In this document: positions 23,581-34,600 of the stretch, one piece after another
Layout: every line of letters begins with the position of its first letter
Numbering within the stretch: the stretch's first letter is position 1
DNA from: Dimorphilus gyrociliatus
Taxonomy: Eukaryota > Annelida > Polychaeta > Dinophilidae
Length of the DNA stretch: 64,000 bases
Reading direction: 5' to 3'
Assembly (NCBI GenBank): GCA_904063045.1
Contig: CAJFCJ010000019.1
Location: 2,796,684 to 2,860,683 of the forward strand
Made by a program: the position numbers and the translations under genes
Notes under the pieces: model-generated
What the model was told of the DNA's origin: nothing
Seen by the model: only the letters and a program-made list of their open reading frames with translations
Databases searched by the model: none

Positions 23581-24617
23581 ATTATCTTCTATACAAAGCA
23601 TTAGAATAATTATTGTCATTGAGAAGCTTTTATATCAATACCATATTCATAACCTACAATCCATGCTTAATCGATTTTGAATAGAAACGTTTTTGTAGAA
23701 CTCTTTTATTTTTCATAATTTACAGAAACTTAAGTAATAACATGCAAATTGCATATTACCAGTGGATTTTTATTAAATGTTCATTAAAAAATAAATATAT
23801 TATGCTTTTCTATTGTATCTATTCATAACTACAGTAACTATAAAAAAAACATAGAAATAGCACTAAAATGTATTTGAAAAAAGAACTAAAAAATTGCTTT
23901 TGAAGTAGTATTTTCATAATAATGATATAACATTCAAGGGGTGGGGGGGGGGGGAATCACCATTTCGTATCTGTATCTTACCCGTTTTCGTTCAATCATT
24001 TCCTACCAGTATAGTTAGGCTGGTGAATAGACTTTAAAAAACTTCCTTTATCAACCGACATTTCTCTTTTTTTAAAGATTTCAACTTTTCGAAATTTACG
24101 ACGGTAGGTTCTTATTTAGTAGCCTTTTTTCTTAACAAAAGATAAATTTAGCCCATTGACCACAATTCTAAGTTGTAAAATTTAGAAGCAAAAAGGGAAT
24201 AGATAGGATTTTTTAACATTTTATTTACTTAGAATCTATAGTATATCATTACTGTAATTATGTAAAATCATTGAAGCGTTTATTATAAATTCACTTTATA
24301 GTTTAAACTGTCGATATGTGAATAAATTAAAATAATTAGCTATTGAAACTATAACTATAAAATGCTATCTTTATAAAAGACTAAACTATCCTTTCTTTTA
24401 ATAGTTTTTATACGTAATAGGTAAAATGGTGAATCAATAAACATGACCTATTATTGAAACATCTTTTATATTTATTTTAATACTATACAGTATATTCAGT
24501 ATTCTCACAAAGTATTGGTAAACTAAAATTTATATGACAAAACTATACTTCTTCTATTAGATTAAATACTTAATAGATGGAATGAATTATTATTTTTAAT
24601 GTCGAATTCTTTTAGTT
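23581..24617. other. Intergenic region with a 12-G run
   Basis: AT-rich and without a supportable gene. Polyadenylation signals for the carboxypeptidase are likely near 23786 (AATAAA). A run of twelve G lies at 23943-23954, striking in this AT-rich setting. Confidence 0.5.
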
Positions 24618-25971
24618 ATGTCTGAAGCTTTGGATAATTTACTCGAGGATGAAAAAGATTGGAAAAATTTAATAGAAGATAATTTTGCGATTATTACGGA
24701 AATTCTTAGACCGGACGATGTTGCTAATTGGTTAAGGCAAGAAAAGATTCTACGTCAGGCAAACTTTGAAGATGTCACAAATCCACATAGCAACAATAAA
24801 AAAAGAGCACGTAAATGGGCTTGTTTCGTTTTGGTTAAAAAATAGCCTTTAAGTCTATTCTTTTTTAGAAATACTACTCGATATTGTTTTGTCTCGAAGT
24901 AGTCATGGAATAAAGAAATTTTTAACTATTATTAGCTATGAATATCCAGTACTCTTTACTAAAATCACTGGTTTAGAACCTTTTGATCTTCCTGACGGTG
25001 AGAAAATTGCATACAAAAACAACGAAAGTGATTTCTATTCAATTGAATATTCTGTTTTCGGTTTAAAGATTACACTCCAAAGAGGTTATCAACTTACGCA
25101 ACAAATGTTTGCAAAAAATCTCTTAAAACGGCTATTAATAAATATCAACTAGCCCATGTTGAACTGGATACAGCCTTAAAACTTGAGTTAAATAAATTAC
25201 TTCAAGGAGGAGATTCACGTGTAAGTTCTTATTCAAATTTATTGATTGTTCAATAGTAAAAAAAAAACAAAAAAAAAACTTCTTTCAGCTGACTGAATTG
25301 AGGTTTAAAATTGACGAACTTCAAGAACAATCTGACTTTTATAAAGAGAAATATAGTAAAGCAATTTGTCAGAGCAGTATGTTTTCTCTTAAAAATATAT
25401 AGAAAAAACAATATATTCAATACTATTCACTTTTTAGCTGAGTTAAAAGCTGAAAATGAGAAGCTAAAAAGATATCTTCAACAATATGAAGCAGATTTTA
25501 ATTCAAACGGTGAGATAAAACCATTGATTTATATAGTACAAAAACTAAGTGAAAATTTTCTTCAGACAACTCTCATCCCGTCTCCTTACGTCAAAATAAT
25601 GCTTCATCATCCTCACTATCTGGTCGAATGGTAATAGTATAACCTAAGAAATGTAAATTAATTCATTTAAGTTTTCTAATTAGGGAATAATTGTCGAGAA
25701 TGAAATCATTGGAAGTTCAAGTAATATTAATCACAGCTCCCTAAATCAAGTATTTGAATTAGCATCTTCCAAAAGACTTGAAGAGACAGAACGAGAATTA
25801 AAAGATAAAATAAATGCAATGGAATACTGGAAGGAGCAAGCATTGTATCATAAAGATAGATTTGAAAAGATATATGAATTATTAGTAAGTATCAAAATTT
25901 CCTATAAATTTAAAGTATAGATTATATAATTTTATTATTATTTTCTGTAGAAAGATCCCAGAATGCCATAA
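24618..25971 (+). CDS. CARD-coiled-coil protein, CARD9-like
   Basis: Probable scaffold of innate signalling. In vertebrates CARD9/10/11/14 nucleate BCL10-MALT1 filaments upstream of NF-kB. Exons are 24618-24810, 24869-24997, 25069-25220, 25289-25376, then one from 25438, one starting with the DNSHP block near 25566, one after 25684, and a last short exon ending at 25971. The N-terminal CARD (residues 1-105) matches the CARD-CC group rather than BCL10: WLRQEKIL, LLDIVLS and the exit sequence ITGLEP (vertebrate form VTGKEP). It is followed by helical, coiled-coil-like sequence (LTELRFKIDELQEQ, ELKAENEKLKRYLQQYEA), a Ser-rich linker and another coiled coil. The protein stops at DPRMP after roughly 330 residues. 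There is no PDZ-SH3-guanylate kinase module, as in CARD9. A tttag acceptor just before the ATG hints at an intron in the 5' UTR. Confidence 0.8.
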
Positions 25972-26714
25972 ATATGACAATATTGAGTTAAAATTGGATA
26001 TGTTATGCCAGAAAATGAACTCACGAATTTTTATATTTAACTAATCCATATTGATTTATAGTCTGCAATCAGTGCTTTATAATTTATATAAAGCAAAGCT
26101 GTAATATCATAGAAGCATGGTAAAGAATATAAAAAAGCTATAATTGTACATAAAAAAAAATCACTTAAACTAAAAAGAGTTTAATTCTCAAAAAACTCAT
26201 CAAAAAAAGAAGAAAAAACAGATTAATTAATCATTTCTTTTAATTTTGTTACTCGAAAAGGTAAGTGTTAAATTTAATCAGAAAATTATATAAAAAAGAC
26301 TACATTTAATAGCTAATTCATGTAGTTTTTGGGGTATGATTAATAGTCATTACTCTCCTAGAAATGCTTTGGCTTGTTATTTTGCATTGTTTATATATTG
26401 AAAATTTATAATAACTTTTTATTAGGTGAAAATGCATTAAATACTAAAGAATCATATGTAAATAATAAGCACTTAGACTGTGGTTGATTCGAGATTTTGT
26501 ATTGATTTATAGAGTGCTTTTGTCTATATTGATCGTTGAATGATAGCTTTTAGTAGTTTTTGCAGTTTGCAATAACTTTTGTTTATTAAATAATCAAAGA
26601 CATAAACAAAATAAACTTCCAAAAGTCCTCGATTGTCTCATAAAAATCTAAATATTCTTAACGCTTTGTAACTTTACGTAAAAAACAAAAAACACCAGTT
26701 GATAGCAGTCACAC
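25972..26714. other. Convergent intergenic region
   Basis: This AT-rich DNA lies between the ends of the CARD gene (+) and PERK (-). It should contain both 3' UTRs. No gene or RNA is visible. Confidence 0.5.
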
Positions 26715-29700
26715 CTACATGGTGGAAGAAGTAGACGAGGTACTTTTTGTCCGTTGTTTACTTCTTTTGGTTAAGGCAAGGTATGAAAAGATATTCAAAT
26801 CGATGATTTCCGCAGCCTTTGGTCTAGATTCAGGATTTCTATTTAACATTTTTGTAATGATATCTGTTTCTTCAAAATTCTCTTCAGTAAACGTTTTGTC
26901 AAAACTCAGAGATTTTGCTTTTTCCAAGGTCATTCTACGTTCCATCTCCGTGCTAAACAAATTTAACAATTCAAAAAACAATAATCCTAATGAATATATG
27001 TCAATTTTGTTATTATAATGTAAACCATTAATTTGCTCTGGACTCATATACAATTTTGTACCAACATCTCTAGTATGTTTACTGGAGCGAGACGTATTGG
27101 TATCTTGCAGGTCTTGAAGCCCTTCCTCTTCTATAGCTAGGCCGAAATCTCCCACCTTTATCTGTTCATCCAAGGAGAAAAATATATTCGATGGCTTTAA
27201 ATCTCGATGTATAAATCCATTTAAATGTATATATTCTACAGCACTAACAATTTGGTAAAAGATACCAAAAGATTTTTCCTTGCATATCATATCTCGAGAG
27301 AATAGCCAATCTGCCAAATTATTTTTTTCGCACAACTGCATTTGTATATAGAGATAATTCTTTGGAGATGGCGGCGTAGAAGCAGAGTTACTAAATGTAC
27401 TTTTGCTTTCTGTTTCGACTGTTACAGTTTTTCGATTTCGAATTTCTGAACGATATTCATTACTTCGTTTGTCCTTTGAATTGCATGCAGAACTTTCTTC
27501 GAAAACAATTGAAATACTATCCGAATAATTATTATTTGAAAATTTCCTCACGTGACAGTTATCCGAATCGGATTGTGAAGAAGGGTCTAATTCAAGGTTA
27601 CTGTCTTCATATTCATCGTCTCTGGGGAATGTATAGCTAGTAGTGAGCTTACTAGAAAAATTAACTGTGGGTAAGGTTTCTGTAGCAGTTGGATTTTGTG
27701 AATATTCGCTTCCGCTAATATAATCTTTCAAGTGACGATTGAGAACATCTCTCTCTTCTTGCCAACCAAGGGGAGGACGCTCAACCCAAGATTGATAATA
27801 ACGAACAATTCCTGGATGGTCTAGCCTAGCTAAAGCTTGAGCTTCTCTCAAAACTTTTCTCTCGGTTTCCTTGCTTGAGCCAGTGCATATCCGTTTAACG
27901 GCATATTTAGCCTTATCAATATAATTTCGAGCTTCAAAAACAACACCGAATCCACCTCTTCCTAGAACAGCCAATTGCTCGAAATCATTTAAATACCTCG
28001 AGAAAAATTCCGAATCTTTAATTTGATCATCAGAATTTTTATCCATCTCAATAATAGTATCGGTTTCGGATTTTGAACTCTAAAATATGAAAATATACCA
28101 ACATAATTAGATTGTGAACTTGGAGATTTGATCTTACAATTGAGCTGGACATTGATTCATTTTTCGTTCTTTTTCTAGTGTTGCACTTGAGATAGATGGT
28201 TCGTACAAGGACAATACAGACAATGAATGCAGCTAATAGGCTTCTCCTAAAAGTAATTAAAAATATACAGCATATATTAATACAGAATATAATCTCAATC
28301 TCTGCAATTGATTAGAATAATTACTAACCAATCCATGTAATGAATGGTGAATATAGCATATTCATTTATGACAGACTGATTAGAGAATATTTGAGTTGTT
28401 TTATAAGTCGTTTTCTTAATGACTTTAAGGGGTTTGTCCGGAAATAAGTAGAGCCCGTTTTCTACAACATTGTAATCATAGTATACATTTCCTAAGTTAT
28501 TATTTAAATCATTACTGTATGAATCTGTATGCTGCCAAATAGAGACATCTGTAGATTTTGTCGAAGACCAACCAATTCGAAGTAAATTTAGAGGTCCCGT
28601 AATTGCTTGTGTTTTGGATGGAGCTATTGAAAAGACAATTAGCACAAACATTGTGTTAAACGTATTATTACCCACCATTAGCCATATACGGCTTCCACTT
28701 TAATTTGGGCATATTTGGTGACATAGATCGCTTAGACTCAAGGTAATTTTGCATCGAAGAAGAAGGTTTTACGTAAAGTTGATCCTTATAAACTCCTACA
28801 ATAAATATATATTTATGAATATATTACAATTTAAACTATATCATATGATAATACCTATATACAAAGCCGCACTAAGGGCGACTTCAGTTTTATCCGATGT
28901 ACTCGCTAAAGAGGGCACATGTTTTGAATCAAAGAGGCTTAATTCAGAAATTTCTTCATTACGAATTTGCCATATTTGCGCCAGAGGAGATTCAAGCTAT
29001 TTTTAAATATATAAATATATACACATATAGTTTGTACTTTCGAAAAAGGAATGATAATCATATATTATACATTTTGTTTCCAAACAATCGCTGAATTCCC
29101 TGGACTACAAGCGCTTATTATTCCATCGGCCGTAATGAAATTATAATCTAATGTCTCATGTGTATGTGGTCCAGCGTTTTGAGATTTATCATCTGTATAG
29201 GATATATATATATATATGTTTACATAAGTAATGTAGCTCTAAAAAAGAAACTAGTTTACGTACCGTCCATTGGACAAGATACAACTTCAACATCATCAAT
29301 ATTATCATCTGAATTTTTTGAGATTTTTGGTATATACTTAACTTCATGATCTCCAACGCTAAAATTCCATCTATTTTCAATATAGCATAATATAAAAGTT
29401 ATATAAAATCAAAAAATATCTAAAAATACTTTTCTATTCCTGATTCTACTTCTACTGATCTTACAGTCTTAGAGTTTCGATTTAGAACTACAGTTCCTTC
29501 GCTTTCTTGCACGGAATCTGCTTCGAATTTCTTACAACCCTTAACTGAACACTGATATTTTAGCTGTAACGGTTTTTCGATAAGTAGAGAGCCTAAGTGT
29601 ATTGATTTTATTTAGGATGCTTACGCGGCCAGATAAAATGTCGATTCCATACGTTTCCGAAGTCTTTCCACCAACTATTACTGAATCATCGCTTAATTTA

Positions 29701-30205
29701 AAGGAGGAGCTTAACAAAGTATCAGCGTTCAACGGTAGTGGTTCAACACTTTTCCCATCAAACTGGTATAGGGAACCGTCCAAAGATGGAATTAAACGAG
29801 TTCGGATGCCATTTCTAGTAACCTATAAATATTTCTGATAGATTAAAAGAAATTCTGTTGTAATAGACATACTTCAAAGCTTCCAATGCTTGATGAAAGT
29901 AAAGATTCTCCCACTTTATGTGACCATTTCAAATCACCATTTTTCGAATTTAACAAAGAAAATTTCCCATCAATAGTACTCACTAACAGATAATCTCTGA
30001 AGAAATAGTTTTCATTACATATAGATAACTGGTTTTTTGAATCAGTAACATACTTTTTTGCATTATAACAGTTAATACTTCTAGAAGATTCCTCTGAAAT
30101 GTCCTCAACTCTTATTGTGTGGTCCGAGGCACAAACTAATAGTAATAGAGTTAACGAAAAAATAAAATTGATTTGAATAATGGTCCTCAAGTGATCTGCT
30201 CGCAT
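26715..30205 (-). CDS. EIF2AK3: ER-stress kinase PERK (eIF2-alpha kinase 3)
   Basis: Type I ER membrane kinase. The lumenal domain senses unfolded protein and the cytosolic kinase phosphorylates eIF2-alpha to lower translation. Ten exons read on the minus strand; the best-defined are 30205-29873, 29822-29625, 29563-29430 and the last, ending at 26715. Estimated length is about 980 residues. The start is the ATG at 30205, giving a long hydrophobic signal peptide; the frame extends upstream without an ATG. The lumenal beta-propeller is recognised by LDGSLYQFDG, LSGR, YQCSVKGC and KWNFSVGDHEVKYIP. The transmembrane helix is SLLAAFIVCIVLVRTIYL. The kinase has GRGGFGVVFEA, the lysine in YAVKRI, HRDLKPSNIFF and DFGLAIEEE, and the PERK-type end HPGIVRYYQSWVE. 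The insert loop between kinase lobes is about 130 residues, shorter than in vertebrates. All catalytic residues are intact. Confidence 0.95.
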
Positions 30206-30260
30206 CCTTTTGTTTAATGGGATACATTTATTTTTTTTGACGTTTGACACGCTGGAAATC

Positions 30261-30333
30261 CGCCATTTTTTGTTTACAAGTTACATCGTGATCATGTGAC
30301 AGCTGTCTGTACAATAGTTGGTTGAAAATGGCG
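30261..30333. promoter_or_regulatory. Paired YY1-like elements upstream of PERK
   Basis: Two inverted AAAATGGCG sequences sit 56-128 bp upstream of the PERK ATG. The established YY1 core is AAnATGGCG and in animals it marks starts of housekeeping genes. Binding here is inference. Confidence 0.4.
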
Positions 30334-31025
30334 CCAAAGGTGTTTACTTTTTATTCCACTCTTTTCTGTAACTAAAAATTTCTTGTAATATTCAATGTAA
30401 CACAATAGTAATTAAGTTTCTGTAGAATATCACAAAGTTTTCTTTTTGATAACAAGAGGAATTTGACGAAAAATGACTTTTTATTGAATATATAGGCGCT
30501 GCAACCAATGAGCGATTTTGTATTATCGACGCAATATATTATCTGATTACTGATTGGTAATTTGTTTAGATCTTTCGAGATGTTAAAAACACGTAAGCTT
30601 AAAATTATCATAGCTATTCCGTGTTAATTCTTTTCGAAAAGAAATATATTAAGTAGGCCAGTCAGCTAAGTTATTATTATTTAGCCAAAACTTTATTAAA
30701 AGTAAAATCTCTAGGTTTTATTAGAAGAATTTCCTAAAGAAAGAAATTGGCTAAATTCGATAAAAAAATAATTATTTTGGTTTATCCAATCGATCCTATC
30801 AAACTAACAACATATACAAATTCTATATTGATTTTAATTATGATCATGTAATTCACATTGCTATTTCATCATACTGCATATCATATTAGTTTTAAAAGCT
30901 CGTTACTATTTTTAAATAGCAGGGGAATTTGATAAATCGATTTTTGGTTTTTAAAGTTATCTCTTTCATTCGATTTAGTGTATTATGAACGATTTTCATA
31001 ATAAAGTAAAAAAGAATGATACGGC

Positions 31026-31034
31026 AGATGGCGC
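31026..31034 (+). promoter_or_regulatory. CTCF-like motif AGATGGCGC
   Basis: It lies between the divergent PERK and SLC6 genes and is embedded in an imperfect palindrome (cggcagatggcgctatctgccg around it), so the site could be read on both strands. Confidence 0.4.
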
Positions 31035-31601
31035 TATCTGCCGAAAATATTAATAGTGTTATTCTAGTTTTTTGTCGCGATTTCTATTGACTTTTTTACT
31101 GCTTATTCATTAAAATCATATATTTAAATTAACTAGAAAAGCTAATTCGATTAGAATTGGGGATATTTTTTACATATCTGTTATATTTTCTCTGGAAGCA
31201 ATTACGTACACTTTTACTATAATACTATTCCAATAGTATTGGAAAACTGAATGAATAGTTTGGAATAGTAATAAAAGTTTTATATTCTATCTAAAAACCT
31301 TATTTATTGGATCATTGAACGTTTTAAGGTGATTCTTTCGTTGTGTTCACATGATATTTGTTTTGGAGTCTTCAGTTTAGTTAACAATGTAGCAAGATGC
31401 AATTGATGCAAGTGAAATTTCTCACAGATGGAGCTGAATTCGTACAAAACTGTAAACATTTAAAGGTAGGCGGCGTGCGTACAGCCAGCGAAAACTCTCT
31501 CCCGTCCAATTTGGATACTAGCTGTTAGTATGTACAATCACGTCTGTGGACGGTCTGAATAATATTGAATAACATTTATATATTATGCTTCAAAATTCGA
31601 G

Positions 31602-34600
31602 ATGGCTGAGAGTTTTAACGCTAACGACATTGAAAAGCAACCGGACTCAAATCAGAGCACCGCTAAACAGGCAAATGTCTCATTGTCTTCGCAAAAAGAT
31701 GGCAATAGTCTAAAATCGGACGCAGCCGATTTACCTGAAAGGGATCAGTGGGCGAACAAATTGGATTTTGTCATATCCTGCATCGGGTTTGCCGTTGGAC
31801 TAGGAAACATTTGGAGATTTCCTTACCTATGTTACAAGAATGGTGGAGGTAAAAAAAAAAAGTTAATTTTCTCCACTTTTTGCAGATTGACATTGTTAAT
31901 TCACTACGAAATATCAAACCTATAGGCCCTAGTATTCTTTTAACAGATCTTAACAATATACGTACAGCTATCTAAAGGGATCTTGTTCTTAGATAACTCA
32001 TTAATTGAGATTGACATTTTCTATATAAATTTAAATGTTTAAACTAAGTAAATGAATATACTACTAATTTTCATATAGTAATAAACAAACAAACATAAAC
32101 TATAGATAAAATAGAAGAAGAACACATTAAAAAGTGGCAAGTGTTTTTTACTTTCATTATTATAGCTGTACTTTAAATCATTAATTTTCTTTTATAATGA
32201 ATTTTGTTATAATAATAAAATAAAATTCAACTTTTAAAAAAGTTGAAACTAATAACAAAAGTTAAAACCGATTATTTCAACAAATCCTATTATATATTTA
32301 AAGTAAACGTTATACTTTATATGTTGTTACAGCTTTTTTTTTACCCTATCAATACATATTTGTATTTTTCTATTACAGGGGCTTTTCTTATTCCATACTT
32401 TATCTGCCTAATATGTGGTGGAGTTCCAATTCTCTTCTTAGAAATTTCACTTGGTCAGTTTATGAGGCAAGGAGGGTTTGGAGTTTGGAAAATCTGTCCT
32501 ATATTTCAAGGTTAATTGAATATTCAATATTTTGCTAGATTGAAAGAATCAAATTTACACAACTTTCATACGACACCTTTTCAAATATTGTTGTTTTAGT
32601 ATTAAATTTATGAAAAAAAAGTAATCTTCTTTCCATATTTAAACTCTGAATATCAGAGCACTACATAGAGCGTATTTATACAGCCCTACTTTCGACAGTG
32701 AGCTAACTCAAGTAGGTCAAGTTCCTTCATAGAATTTTATATGGAGCTAGCTCCTTTTGAGATTAAAAGATTTTAATATGACTCGATTGCTAATTTACAT
32801 AATTTCTAATAAATTTAATCCATTATACATTCATTAAGCAATTCAAATCATAGTTTAAAGATTTGAAATTAATCTAAAATGATTCAACTTTATAATCTAT
32901 TCTAAAGAATATTAATGACATATAAATCTGGATATATGTAGCATATAGTTGTGTGCAAATAGTATTATTAGTCTATAGATTTTCAACTAAAATATCTATT
33001 CAAGCGTTTTTTTTTTAAATACTTTTGAACGTTAAAATGTTATTTCAACAATGAATTGAATTCTATTGGTATTGAAATTCGTTCTTGTTCTATCTTGTTG
33101 TATTAAACAATTCAATTTAATTTAAAAAATCAAACGAGATATATTGGTTCAATGTTTATATTTCTGAAATATTTTGAAAGAGAACCATATTATATGAATA
33201 GAATGACGTCATCTGTACTAAAAAGAAGCTATGCCATGCTAGTAAATAAGAGAGGGAACAAATCGATTTTTTTTATCTCGCCTATATTTCATTCTTATTT
33301 TTCGTCATCTTTGTAGAATTACCACGCAAGTGAAATCCTTTTGTCATTTCGTATAGAGAAGATAATCTACCAAATCGTTTTATAATTGAAACTATCTAAT
33401 TAGACATGTTAATTATTTAATCATAAAACAACTAATAGAAATTTTTTATGACTTTTGACAGTTAAAAAATCATTTTGCATTTATCTTTGTTTAAGATTAT
33501 TCTTAGTAAAAACAAAGCTTTTATTCAAGTATGAAAATACAACTTTTAAAATGTTAATATTTCCGATTGAAAAATCTGGTACCCAATCAATCCAGGGTTG
33601 TTTTTTTTTTTTTTTTTAAATAAAACCATCAACTGGATATTAGTCATAGTTTGTAGTCATGGTCATCCCATGTTTGTTGTTTTCAATGTAGTATAGTAAC
33701 CTCATCTATTCATTTCAAAAAGGTGTATATACTTTCGAGTAAAAAATAGACGAGTACGGGGTTCTGTTATAGATAATTAATTAATATTGAAATATAGTAA
33801 AACGCAAACTTTTCCTTTCTTTCCTAGGAATAGGATGTGCAACAACGGTTATAGTATTCCTTATGAATTGTTATTATATTTTGGTAATTGCCTGGGCAGT
33901 TAATTATTGCGTTATGTCTTTTAACTCTGTTCTTCCTTGGTCACATTGTAACAATACTTGGAATACTCCAAATTGCTCGACTTTTGAAACTTCCATAAAT
34001 AAAACCAACGTAACAGGCCGACAAGATTCTGTAATTGAATTTTGGGATAGGAGGATTTTGGATATTTCCGATGGAGTTGACAATCCTGATGGTATCGTAT
34101 GGCAGAATGCTGTATGCTTACTATTCGTTTGGATTGTTTGCTATTTTTGCGTCTGGAAAGGGGTTAAGTGGACTGGAAAGGTTGTATATTTTACAGCACT
34201 TTTTCCATACGTTGTCCTGACCATCCTGCTCATTCGTGGAGTTACATTAGATGGAGCCTCTAAGGGTATTACATTCTACCTGAAACCTGATTTTAACAAA
34301 TTGAGTGATTCACAAGTTTGGATTGATGCGGGAACACAAATTTTCTTTTCCTACGCTATAGCTTTGGGAGCAATGACTGCTCTGGGATCCTATAACAAGT
34401 TTAACAACAATTGCTATAAAGATTGTATTATTGTTTCTATTGCTAATTCTGCAACAAGTTTATACGCTGGATTTGCAATATTCTCTGTTCTTGGCTTTAT
34501 GGCTGAACAGCAAAATGTTCCGATTGAGGATGTTGCTGCAAAAGGTCCTGGGTTGATATTCATCGTATATCCTAAAGCTGTAACTCAGATGCCTATACCA

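Larger units (their letters stand above)
30206..31601. other. Divergent promoter region between PERK and SLC6
   Basis: Two YY1-like elements flank the presumed PERK start: AAAATGGCG on the minus strand at 30261-30269 and on the plus strand at 30325-30333. A CTCF-like motif lies at 31026-31034 and a variant (AGATGGAGC) at 31426-31434. A GC-richer block near 31470-31520 probably includes the SLC6 transcription start. An upstream ATG at 31585 opens a 42-codon frame overlapping the SLC6 start. Confidence 0.5.
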
